A stretch of 7,666 nt of DNA from an uncultured Pseudomonadota bacterium (GCA_937896265.1 CALBMD010000072.1:1-7666); one strand, 5' to 3'; positions 1 to 6,672 are shown, numbered from the stretch's first letter. A program made the numbers and translations. Notes: a model not told the origin generated them from the sequence alone.

Positions 1-61
1 AGCGCGCAGCTCTCCAGAACACCGTCTTATGCCAGGCTGCTTTTACAAACTAGCTTCTTAA

Positions 62-81
62 AACTTGCTAGAACTTGCTAG
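62..81. repeat. Tandem 10-bp direct repeat in the miaB 3' flank
   Basis: Two perfect head-to-tail copies of AACTTGCTAG lie at 62-71 and 72-81. The surrounding 109 bases contain no supportable gene. The repeat can form competing short stems: CTAGC at 50-54 with GCTAG at 67-71, and GCTTCT at 53-58 with AGAAGC at 80-85. On the minus strand this is the region just downstream of the miaB stop, so it may help end or stabilise that transcript. There is no convincing U-run, so I do not call a terminator. Confidence 0.55.
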
Positions 82-109
82 AAGCAGTCTATGGTCACAA
101 CGTGATAGC

Positions 110-1501
110 CTAGATCAAGATACCTTCTAAAGTCGTCTTGCTTGCCACAGTAATTTTCACTTGCCGAACTTCTCCAATTAAAGACTCTGGCGAGGATACT
201 TTTACTTGCCGAAAGTGTTCGGTACGCCCGTAGTAGCTTCCTGGCTCTCTTGAGCTTTCATACTGAAATAACACAGATCTAATCTGCCCTAATTCAGCAT
301 CATTTTGCTCCATGCTAATTTTTTCTTGCAGGCTGTTTAGGCGAGCAAGCCTTGCATCTTTTACTTCTTCAGGCACCTGATCTTTAAATCGAATGGCTGC
401 TGTTGATTTACGAGGAGAGTACTTGAAAGCAAAAATAAAGCTATAGCGAACCTTGCTCACTAAATCCAAAGTCGCTTCAAAATCCTCGTCCGTTTCTCCT
501 GGAAAACCGACGATTAAATCGGTAGAGATCGCCATATCAGGTACAGAAGCTCTAAGCCAAGCAATCTTTTCCAAATACTCGGCTACTGTCACCTTGCGTC
601 TCATCTTCTCCAAGATAGCATCTGAACCGCTTTGTACAGGCAAATGAAAGTAACGACCCAAAACCTTTGTCGTAGCAAAGAGATCGGCTAAAGCCTTCGT
701 TAAATCATGAGGATTTGATGTCGTAAACCTTAGTGATTTCAGGCCTTCTAGTTTAGCTACCTGCCCCAAAAGATCAACAAAAGGCTCGCTAACGCCCTCT
801 TGATACTCACCCCTAGCAATAAGATCGTGGCCATAGCTATTTACATTTTGCCCCAAGAGGGTAATTTCGCGAGCACCTTGCTCAATAAGACTCTGCGAGC
901 GCGCTAAGATAGTACCTACGCGCTCAGAACGTTCGCTGCCGCGAGTAAAAGGCACCACACAGAAGGTGCAAAAATTATTACAACCATGCTGAATATTCAC
1001 GTAGCGGGAAATATTATTTTTACCATCCAAAGCAGGAAGCACATAGTCTTTAGTATCTGCATCTAAAGCTTCTTCAGGCTTAGGAAAGCCCAAAGCCATC
1101 ACCTGAGCACCACTTTCTAAGTGCTCTTTATAAAGATCAGGTAAACGGCTTATGCGGCCTGGTCCCAAAAGCAAGTCGATGGTAGGCGCCTGCTCAAGTA
1201 GCTTTTTGCCTTCAGCTTGCGCCACACAACCAGCGACAGCAATCACCAAATCTTTGCGCTTATCTTTCATTTCTCTTAAAACACCAAGGCGACTTAAGAC
1301 CTTGTGCCTGGCTTTTTCTCGGATATGGCAGGTGTTTAAGATAATGAGATCCGCGCTTTGGGGATCACTTGTGCTCTCAAAGCGGCTTTCTTTCATAAGC
1401 GCCAACATCTTCTCGCTGTCGGCAATATTCATTTGGCATCCCCAAGTTTCAATATGAACCTTAGGCCTAGCTGTTTGATTGTTTTCTTGCATACTAGTCA
1501 T
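110..1501 (-). CDS. miaB: tRNA-2-methylthio-N6-dimethylallyladenosine synthase MiaB
   Basis: A cytoplasmic radical-SAM methylthiotransferase that adds a methylthio group to N6-isopentenyladenosine at position 37 of tRNAs reading UNN codons. The 463 residues show the full family layout. The N-terminal MTTase domain (about 14-135) carries the three auxiliary-cluster cysteines Cys22, Cys58 and Cys92. The radical-SAM core (about 160-385) has the CxxxCxxC motif at Cys174, Cys178 and Cys181 inside a typical GCNNFCTFC context, followed by PFTRG. A C-terminal TRAM-like RNA-binding region covers about 390-463. Length and motif order favour MiaB over MtaB or RimO. The ATG at 1499-1501 overlaps the ffh stop by one base (TAATG) and has no clear Shine-Dalgarno of its own, so translation is probably coupled to ffh. 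A second ATG three codons in (residue 4) is a possible alternative. All key residues are present. Confidence 0.96.
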   Translation of the reverse strand: MTSMQENNQTARPKVHIETWGCQMNIADSEKMLALMKESRFESTSDPQSADLIILNTCHIREKARHKVLSRLGVLREMKDKRKDLVIAVAGCVAQAEGKKLLEQAPTIDLLLGPGRISRLPDLYKEHLESGAQVMALGFPKPEEALDADTKDYVLPALDGKNNISRYVNIQHGCNNFCTFCVVPFTRGSERSERVGTILARSQSLIEQGAREITLLGQNVNSYGHDLIARGEYQEGVSEPFVDLLGQVAKLEGLKSLRFTTSNPHDLTKALADLFATTKVLGRYFHLPVQSGSDAILEKMRRKVTVAEYLEKIAWLRASVPDMAISTDLIVGFPGETDEDFEATLDLVSKVRYSFIFAFKYSPRKSTAAIRFKDQVPEEVKDARLARLNSLQEKISMEQNDAELGQIRSVLFQYESSREPGSYYGRTEHFRQVKVSSPESLIGEVRQVKITVASKTTLEGILI

Positions 1502-3030
1502 TATTTTTTACGATTCTTTTTGCGGTTATTTTTGGCCGTTTTGCGGGCCTTTCTTAGTTTGTCCTTATCAACTCTTTTTAACGGGATCTGGCCACGCATG
1601 CTATCGCCAGCCAAAGATGGCATCATACCAGCAAGATCACCAGGACCGTTTTGCATCATTTGGCGCATTTTATTCATCTGCGCTAAATTGCCAAGGCCAG
1701 GTATCTTACCCATCATCCCAAGATTTTTGCCCATCGACCCCATCATGCTACGCATACCAGTAAAGCGTTTAATCAAGGCTGACACTTCATTAGTACTGCG
1801 ACCTGAACCACCAGCAATACGCTTTATGCGGCTTTGATTGATGATATCTGGTTGCAGTCGCTCTTTTTCAGTCATCGAGTCAATCATCGATTTGGTCTTA
1901 CTTAGCTCTGATTCATCGATGTTAGCATTTTTAGGGATAAGGTTTTGCATCGGCAGCTTTGCCATAATGTCTTTGAGCGATCCCATTTTTTGGATCATAG
2001 AAATCTGCTCGTAAAAGTCCTTGAAGGTGAATTGGCCTTGGAGCATGCGCATGGCATCCTCTTCCTTGTCACCATCAGCTACTCTTTGGTAGTCTTCCAT
2101 TAAGCCGACAATATCGCCCATGCCTAAAATACGGCTAGCTAGGCCTTCAGGTCGAAATTCCTCGAGTCTTTCAAGGTCCTCTCCTAAACCTAAAAACTTA
2201 ATAGGAGCGCCAGTCACCTCTTTGATGCTTAAGGCAGCACCACCGCGGGTATCACCATCTAGTTTTGTGATGACAACACCGTCGATTTTAAGGCGGTCGT
2301 TGAAATTTTTTGCTGTTGTGACGGCATCTTGACCCATCATCGCATCACAGACAAGCAAGATATTATCTGGTTTACAAGCCTCTTTAATCTGAGCCAGCTC
2401 TAGCATCAACTCTTCATCAATGCTAAGACGCCCGGCAGTATCAAAAAGCAGTACATCACAGCCTAAATCTAGAGCTTTGTGCCAAGACTGTTGGCAGATC
2501 TTAACAGGGTTTTTCTCTTCTAATGAAAACACGGGCACATCAAGCTTGGCGCCTAATACCTGCAGCTGCTTAATAGCAGCCGGGCGATAGACGTCAGCAG
2601 CCACAAGCAGCGGTTTTCTTTTTTGTCTTTTCAGATAGCTGGCAATCTTAGCCGTAGTCGTCGTCTTACCGCTACCTTGTAGACCTACCATCATCACAGA
2701 AGCAATTCGGCTTGTTGGCAAATTAAGTTTGGTTTCAACAGGCCCCATAAGAGCCGTTAATTCATCAAGACAGATTTTAACAAAATGATCGCCAGCGCCC
2801 GTCTTAACCTTTTCTTTGCCTTTACCAGCTGTCAGATTGACTTTTGTTCCAACCGCTTTTTCTTTGATGCGGTTGATAAGATCTTTCACCACGCCGTATT
2901 CGACGTCGGCATCAAGAAGGCTTGTGCGGATATCAGCCATAGCGGGGGCTATGTTATCTTCAGTAAGGACGGCGATGCCCCGTAAACGATCTGTGGCTTT
3001 CCTAAAACCGTCGCTTAGGATATCAAGCAT
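1501..3030 (-). CDS. ffh: Signal recognition particle protein Ffh (SRP54 GTPase)
   Basis: The protein subunit of the bacterial signal recognition particle. It binds 4.5S RNA and signal sequences of nascent membrane proteins, and uses GTP to hand ribosomes to FtsY at the inner membrane. The 509 residues show a helical N domain (about 1-90) and a GTPase G domain with the P-loop GLQGSGKTT at 116-124, DTAGR at 197-201, TKLDGD at 255-260 and GLGE at 281-284. A methionine-rich M domain runs from about 330 to 465 and includes the RNA-binding segment RIKRIAGGSGRS at 401-412. The protein ends in a strongly basic Lys/Arg tail (485-509), longer than in E. coli Ffh (453 residues). The start is fixed by a clear Shine-Dalgarno, AGGAG, five bases upstream of the ATG. 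miaB follows immediately with a one-base overlap. The 4.5S RNA gene is not in this window. Confidence 0.97.
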   Translation of the reverse strand: MLDILSDGFRKATDRLRGIAVLTEDNIAPAMADIRTSLLDADVEYGVVKDLINRIKEKAVGTKVNLTAGKGKEKVKTGAGDHFVKICLDELTALMGPVETKLNLPTSRIASVMMVGLQGSGKTTTTAKIASYLKRQKRKPLLVAADVYRPAAIKQLQVLGAKLDVPVFSLEEKNPVKICQQSWHKALDLGCDVLLFDTAGRLSIDEELMLELAQIKEACKPDNILLVCDAMMGQDAVTTAKNFNDRLKIDGVVITKLDGDTRGGAALSIKEVTGAPIKFLGLGEDLERLEEFRPEGLASRILGMGDIVGLMEDYQRVADGDKEEDAMRMLQGQFTFKDFYEQISMIQKMGSLKDIMAKLPMQNLIPKNANIDESELSKTKSMIDSMTEKERLQPDIINQSRIKRIAGGSGRSTNEVSALIKRFTGMRSMMGSMGKNLGMMGKIPGLGNLAQMNKMRQMMQNGPGDLAGMMPSLAGDSMRGQIPLKRVDKDKLRKARKTAKNNRKKNRKK

Positions 3031-3035
3031 TTTTT

Positions 3036-3040
3036 CTCCT
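3036..3040 (-). promoter_or_regulatory. Ribosome binding site of ffh
   Basis: AGGAG on the minus strand lies five bases upstream of the ffh ATG (3028-3030). It is the strongest Shine-Dalgarno among the minus-strand genes here and supports the assigned ffh start. Confidence 0.75.
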
Positions 3041-3104
3041 GCCGTTCATTAGCTTTGGGTTTGGGTTGTGATTTTTTGATGTGACTTGGCACAAATAACC
3101 GTTT

Positions 3105-3134
3105 TTTCTAGCGTAAAATAGGGGTAAAAGTCAA
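3105..3134 (-). promoter_or_regulatory. Weak candidate promoter for ffh-miaB
   Basis: In the 160-bp divergent intergenic region, the minus strand carries TTGACT (3129-3134; five of six match the sigma-70 -35 consensus). TAGAAA (3105-3110; four of six for the -10) follows after an 18-bp spacer. The position, about 75 bp upstream of the ffh start, is reasonable. No equally good pair was found for the plus-strand gene; TATCAT at 3165-3170 could be its -10 but lacks a matching -35. Found by eye only. Confidence 0.3.
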
Positions 3135-3190
3135 GTAGCGATCCTATCACGCAATCTATACCGCTATCATAGCTTTTTTGGAAAAAGAAG

Positions 3191-4249
3191 ATGGATTTAG
3201 TAACCGTTGCTCAAAACCTAGGTCTTGGCCTTAAAAGATCGACAGTTGATCTTCACCCTTACTCGCCTAAGTGGGCGAAAGCATATCAGCTTTTTTCTCA
3301 AACTATTTCATCTCTTAGCAAGCAATCTATACAGATTGAACATGTCGGCAGCACTGCCCTACCCGGAAGTTTTGCCAAACCCATTCTTGATTTACTGCTC
3401 ATCTATGAGGATCACCAGTTCTTTCATCAAGAGCTTTTACCTGCCCTTTTGCAGCTTGGATTTACAGCGAAGGGCGAAATGGGTATTGCTGGCCGCGAGT
3501 TTTTTACCTTTTACGATAAGGCGCAAGAGATCGATCATGTGCATATTCATGCTTTTATCCGTGGCCATGAACATATCAATCGCCTGATTGTTTTTCGCGA
3601 CCACCTCTTAAGCGACGAGGCCGTTAAACAGGCTTATAGCGCATTTAAACAGCGGCTAAAGACGAACAACACCCCTCGCAAATCCTATCCAAGTGCCAAA
3701 GATGACTTTGTACAAAGGATCTTACAACAAGAAGCTAGCCATCTCTTACACATTGAAATAGCAGACAAGACACATCTGGCCTTGTTTGAGCCCAAGGATT
3801 ATGAAAATTTATTTGCCGCAGTAGATGCTGATCGCGCTCATCTGACAGTTTTTCTACCATGGGTCAAAGAAACAAAAACAGCCGCCGACCACCTACCCTT
3901 TATCGAAAGAGCTTGGCAGCAGTATCTTAGAGATGACGGCTGGCAGGCAAAGATCATCTACGATGGCAAGCTTATAGGTAGTGCCGGTTTTCATGGCATT
4001 GATTGGCAGGAGCGGACATCAACGATTGGTTATTGGCTAGCATCGGCCTTTTGTGGACAAGGGATCATGACCCAAACAGTTGCCGCCTTAATTCGTCATG
4101 CTTTTAATGTCTGGCAGCTTGCTTCAGTGACCATAAAATGCGAGAAGGCTAATAGAGCTAGCCGTGCTATTGCCCTGCGGCTTGGCTTTCATGAAGAATC
4201 TACTAGCGATGACAAGTATTTTCTCTACACCAAGTATAGATCTTCTTAA
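3191..4249 (+). CDS. GrpB (UPF0157) domain fused to a RimL-type GNAT N-acetyltransferase
   Basis: A two-domain protein of 352 residues. Residues about 18-178 match the GrpB/UPF0157 family, a nucleotidyltransferase-superfamily group also fused to dephospho-CoA kinase in some bacteria. Its hallmark segments are present: IEHVGSTALPG at 49-59, AKPILDLL at 62-69, HVHIHAF at 116-122 and FRDHL at 135-139. Residues about 183-350 match the GNAT acyltransferases of the RimJ/RimL type: a LALFEPKDYENLF start (196-208), the strand SAGFHGI (264-270), the acetyl-CoA loop around GQGIMTQ (289-295), and NRASRAIALRLGF (321-333). These families suggest acetyl transfer from acetyl-CoA to an N-terminal or small-molecule amine, with an unknown role for the GrpB half. 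The substrate cannot be read from the sequence. The ATG follows a purine-rich GGAAAAAGAAG. The gene stands alone, divergent from ffh and convergent with the next gene. No signal peptide or membrane segment is seen. Confidence 0.88.
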   Translation: MDLVTVAQNLGLGLKRSTVDLHPYSPKWAKAYQLFSQTISSLSKQSIQIEHVGSTALPGSFAKPILDLLLIYEDHQFFHQELLPALLQLGFTAKGEMGIAGREFFTFYDKAQEIDHVHIHAFIRGHEHINRLIVFRDHLLSDEAVKQAYSAFKQRLKTNNTPRKSYPSAKDDFVQRILQQEASHLLHIEIADKTHLALFEPKDYENLFAAVDADRAHLTVFLPWVKETKTAADHLPFIERAWQQYLRDDGWQAKIIYDGKLIGSAGFHGIDWQERTSTIGYWLASAFCGQGIMTQTVAALIRHAFNVWQLASVTIKCEKANRASRAIALRLGFHEESTSDDKYFLYTKYRSS

Positions 4250-4271
4250 GACCCAGAAATTCGAATTTGAG

Positions 4272-4302
4272 ATCTAACATCACCAACTTTGGATTGTTAG
4301 AT
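4272..4302. other. Inverted repeat between convergent genes
   Basis: Perfect 8-bp arms, ATCTAACA (4272-4279) and TGTTAGAT (4295-4302), flank a 15-base loop in which CCA and TGG can pair further. The element sits between two converging genes and covers the stop codon of the minus-strand one, as bidirectional terminators often do. It lacks a U-run on either side, so it is not a canonical terminator. A 12-bp perfect palindrome, AAATTCGAATTT, lies next to it at 4257-4268. Confidence 0.5.
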
Positions 4303-5647
4303 TCGATTCACCCCATTTAAACTGGCCAGTGGATCTATTCTCTGCAGCTGGCTTCCACCACTTTTCATGGTTGCTAGCATGGTGTTGAGCAATACTGTAT
4401 TCATAACTACCGATAGGCAGATGTAGAATTTTATAGCGGCCGTTTGTCACAACAAAGGAGCTTTCGCCGACTATGCTTCGGATCAAATAAGAAGCAATGA
4501 CCGTGTTTTCTTTTTCCAAGTCCACCATCTGCTTTTGGCTACTCGCTGAAGAAGAACTGAAAAAACCAAGGATCTTGGCGATCTGAAATAGGTTAGACCT
4601 TGAATCAAAAAAGGGATCCCATTGCTCGCCATCGCTAACAAACTCACCGTTAGCCATCGATGGCTGGGCTTTTACTTGCATCAAAAGCGCTGTGTTCACA
4701 AGACCCAAACCAACATCTCGATTAGCTTTTAGATCCACCGATAAGAGTCGGTTTTTTTGGTCACTCATCGGTAACTTGACAAGGATATTTGCTCGTTTGT
4801 TGCTACGATCAGCTAGCTCGATGAAAAATGCTAGTTCCTTATTGGCTAACTCCACAGCTCGCCTTGCTACTTGCTCTCTGATCTGCGGTGCTTTGTCACA
4901 TAGATAGCTTTGCCACACCCTAGACTGCATAATAAGTGGCAGTTCTGAGTCCATCGACTTGCGCACAAGCGTACAAAACGAAGCGAATTTTTTATCTTCA
5001 ATCTCGCCTGTTAAAATAGCGATGAGCTGGCTATTGATCATAAGCCGTCTGGCTAAGACATAAGGATGGCCAACCCATTTTTTCAACATGTGTTGCTTCA
5101 TAACAGCCAGAGAGGTCTTTTCTTTTTCCAAAGCAAAGCTTGGCTCCTGACACTGCCATGTACCCTGTTCAAGCTTGGGGTTCATGCAGCTTGGGTGGTA
5201 AAAAGAAAGAGCACTAGCAAGCTGGCTTTCTATCTTGGCTTTATGCTCTAGTGTTGTGGCAATATTTGGATCCTGACACATTCTTGCTCTGTCTTGCACA
5301 AAAGTCTCAGGTAGCTCAAGCCTAGCACTTTGATCGCCAAGCGCCACCTCAACAGCTCTGCTTTGCGAAGCTTGAAAGCTAAACTTAAGCCCCTTATCTT
5401 CGCCTAAGATATTGATATGAAAATTAAGTTGGCACTCTTTGCCGGTACTACAGCAATAGTTGGCAAGACTCAGTTCTGGCACCTGATTTGGCAGCACAGA
5501 CTCTTCCACCAGCACATCTTGCTTTTCAAGATGACGGCTGACTGAATTTTCTTGAAGCTCCAAACAGGCTGGGAAACAAAAACAAGCAAGAAGGCTACTT
5601 TGGACTAATTTCTTTAAGATCCTGAACCGCAAGTTCAATGTTTTCAT
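4280..5647 (-). CDS. Predicted lipoprotein of unknown function
   Basis: I do not recognise this family. From the ATG at 5645-5647 the product is 455 residues and begins with a lipoprotein-like signal: basic n-region (MKTLNLRFRILKK), short hydrophobic stretch (14-27), then candidate lipidated cysteines Cys22 (LLAC) or Cys28 (FPAC). Neither is a textbook lipobox. The N-terminal third is cysteine-rich (65, 66, 72, 124, 154, 166; later 225 and 250), which could give disulfides in the periplasm. The middle (about 170-290) is predicted helical. The last 60 residues (about 396-455) alternate in a beta pattern with LPIGSYEYSI, which may be a small beta-sandwich. An in-frame TTG at 5680 (and GTG at 5656) would add 11 (or 3) residues, but the ATG gives a more normal signal peptide. 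Its first 53 bases overlap the upstream membrane-protein gene in another frame, so the two are probably co-translated and act together in the envelope. Confidence 0.75.
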   Translation of the reverse strand: MKTLNLRFRILKKLVQSSLLACFCFPACLELQENSVSRHLEKQDVLVEESVLPNQVPELSLANYCCSTGKECQLNFHINILGEDKGLKFSFQASQSRAVEVALGDQSARLELPETFVQDRARMCQDPNIATTLEHKAKIESQLASALSFYHPSCMNPKLEQGTWQCQEPSFALEKEKTSLAVMKQHMLKKWVGHPYVLARRLMINSQLIAILTGEIEDKKFASFCTLVRKSMDSELPLIMQSRVWQSYLCDKAPQIREQVARRAVELANKELAFFIELADRSNKRANILVKLPMSDQKNRLLSVDLKANRDVGLGLVNTALLMQVKAQPSMANGEFVSDGEQWDPFFDSRSNLFQIAKILGFFSSSSASSQKQMVDLEKENTVIASYLIRSIVGESSFVVTNGRYKILHLPIGSYEYSIAQHHASNHEKWWKPAAENRSTGQFKWGESNLTIQSW

Positions 5648-6080
5648 AGAATGCACCCGTCCCTTGAGCTTCTTTTCCAACCGTCCACTTTAATGGCTTA
5701 CCAAGGAAAACGTAACGGGAAACTTCACCACCTGAACTATTTTTTGCGACAAGTTGAATATGTTGCAACCCAGGTTTTGTGCTGATTGACCGCTGCGTCC
5801 ACTCAAAATATGACGGATTTGTAACAAAAGTCCGCCCCAGCGTAAAAATTTTTCCAGAGCTACCTTTACTATCTTTTAAAGATCGCGGATCAATACTTGA
5901 GGAAAAGGTGCCGAAATCGATACCATCGATCAGCACATGAAGAGAAGTCTCATCTGGCTTGAGGTGAGCAGAAAAGCCCTTAGTAAAAACTTCGGTCAAC
6001 AAAACTGTCGCGAAAGCTCCAATAACCATGCCGACCAACCAAGTCTTCACCTGTTCTCCACTTTGTTTTTGTTTCTGCAC
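5595..6080 (-). CDS. Membrane-anchored protein with a possible phage tail-tube-like domain
   Basis: A 161-residue protein with a short hydrophilic N-terminus, one transmembrane helix (about 13-32) and a beta-rich soluble domain (about 46-157), presumably in the periplasm. By eye this domain follows the T4 gp19-like/TIGR02241 tail-tube pattern in order. The pattern elements are SLHVLIDGIDFGTF (46-59), a strand then a short helix ending FEW (92-94), IQLVAKNSSGGEVSRYVF (108-125), the KW pair (131-132), and ENIELAVQDL (146-155), where tube proteins end in a strand such as VAIQEIALT. The match is inferred from general knowledge and not from a search. The start is GTG at 6078-6080 with only AGG three bases upstream. 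A GTG ten codons in (6048-6050) has a better GGAG and leaves the helix intact. The 3' end overlaps the lipoprotein gene by 53 bp. No sheath, baseplate or spike gene is nearby. It could instead be an unrelated beta-sandwich. Confidence 0.72.
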   Translation of the reverse strand: MQKQKQSGEQVKTWLVGMVIGAFATVLLTEVFTKGFSAHLKPDETSLHVLIDGIDFGTFSSSIDPRSLKDSKGSSGKIFTLGRTFVTNPSYFEWTQRSISTKPGLQHIQLVAKNSSGGEVSRYVFLGKPLKWTVGKEAQGTGAFYENIELAVQDLKEISPK

Positions 6081-6115
6081 CGACCTGCTTTCTAAAAAAC
6101 GATGGGTCCTTGGGA

Positions 6116-6121
6116 TTTATA
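6116..6121 (-). promoter_or_regulatory. Possible -10 box upstream of the membrane-protein/lipoprotein pair
   Basis: TATAAA on the minus strand (five of six to the -10 consensus) lies 35 bp upstream of the GTG start at 6080. No good -35 hexamer sits at 16-18 bp, so support is weak. The 200-bp gap behind it suggests that the gene pair has its own promoter. Confidence 0.25.
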
Positions 6122-6198
6122 CGTTTAGTCCTATCGTAGCATAAGACTTACCCCTTGATCTACTTCACTCCAAGAAAAATTCCATCATAAACAATCAG

Positions 6199-6240
6199 CG
6201 TCTCTAAAACAATCGACGAGTAAAATTTAAACTCGAGACG
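6199..6240. repeat. Nested inverted repeat in the ridA 3' intergenic region
   Basis: Outer arms CGTCTC (6199-6204) and GAGACG (6235-6240) enclose inner arms CGAGT (6217-6221) and ACTCG (6231-6235), which share one base with the outer arm. The inner loop is AAAATTTAA. CTCG-AGA-CGAG (6232-6242) is a third overlapping option. The element lies in the 200-bp gap between ridA and the membrane-protein gene, which otherwise holds no gene that I can support. It could be a transcript-end structure or an operator; nothing decides between these. Confidence 0.5.
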
Positions 6241-6249
6241 AGAGTTAGG

Positions 6250-6272
6250 AAAATTTGGCGTGGCTTCCCAAA
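6250..6272 (-). terminator. Weak candidate terminator of ridA
   Basis: Just downstream of the ridA stop, the minus strand reads TTTGG (6268-6272), a nine-base loop, then CCAAA (6254-6258). This runs into TTTT (6250-6253). The stem is only five pairs and the U-run is short, so this is at best a weak intrinsic terminator. Confidence 0.3.
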
Positions 6273-6280
6273 CAAATCTG

Positions 6281-6664
6281 TTATAAGCGGGCAATAGCCT
6301 CTATTTCGACAAGAGCACCAAGGGGCAAGCCCACAACACTTACTGTCGAACGAGCCGGGAACTTATCTATAAAATAGCTTGAGTAAATTTTATTTACCAA
6401 GGCAAAATCAGACATATTTCGTAAAAAAATTGTAACCTTGATGATATTAGCAAATTGGCAGCCTGCTGCCTCAAGCACTGCCGCTAGATTGAGCATAATC
6501 TGCTTAGCCTGCGCTTCGATGCCACCTGGCACTAGCTCTTTGGTATGCGGGTCTAAACCCACTTGGCCAGAACAAAAAAGCAGATCACCTGATCGCACTG
6601 CCTGAGAATAAGGGCCAATAGGAGTAGGTGCCTTTGCTGTCACAATAATATCTTTAGCAACCAC
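6281..6664 (-). CDS. ridA: RidA family enamine/imine deaminase
   Basis: A small cytoplasmic YjgF/YER057c/UK114 protein that hydrolyses reactive 2-aminoacrylate and related enamines/imines released by PLP enzymes, giving 2-ketoacids and ammonia. Family members are trimers with active sites between subunits. With the GTG start at 6662-6664 the product has 127 residues, close to the E. coli length (128). Key positions fall on the E. coli numbers: Arg105 (in FPARS), which holds the substrate carboxylate, and Glu120 (in VEIEAIA). IGPYSQA (16-22) and SGQV (32-35) are also typical. The E. coli Cys107 equivalent is Thr. An upstream TTG at 6685 would add seven residues but has no ribosome site, while GTG has AAGGA eight bases ahead. 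The gene stands apart from its neighbours, with gaps of about 160 and 200 bp. Confidence 0.94.
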   Translation of the reverse strand: MVAKDIIVTAKAPTPIGPYSQAVRSGDLLFCSGQVGLDPHTKELVPGGIEAQAKQIMLNLAAVLEAAGCQFANIIKVTIFLRNMSDFALVNKIYSSYFIDKFPARSTVSVVGLPLGALVEIEAIARL

Positions 6665-6672
6665 GGTTTGTT

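Noticed and set aside
1358..1837. Open frame on the plus strand across the ffh/miaB junction (and similar plus-strand frames at 453, 1152, 1479, 2120, 2785 and 2816)
   Set aside because: They lie opposite the well-supported miaB and ffh genes, their translations are low-complexity or lack any domain, and they have no ribosome sites.
3087..3092. TGGCAC resembling a sigma-54 -24 element
   Set aside because: The -12 half (TTGC) is absent at the required spacing; ACCG is found there.
3225..3587. 120-codon plus-strand frame inside the GrpB-GNAT gene
   Set aside because: It is an alternate frame within a gene whose conserved GrpB motifs are unambiguous.
4692..4907. Plus-strand frames inside the lipoprotein gene (also 5066-5251) and inside the TPR-like gene (7306-7521)
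   Set aside because: They are short, antisense to longer frames, and have no recognisable content.
5595..6080. A complete contractile injection system or prophage
   Set aside because: Only one tube-like domain is present. No sheath, baseplate, spike, ATPase, lysis or integrase gene is found, and the neighbours are ordinary chromosomal genes.
6165..6188. Minus-strand mini-frame of seven codons (MMEFFLE) upstream of the membrane-protein gene
   Set aside because: It is too short, has no clear ribosome site, and chance occurrence is likely.
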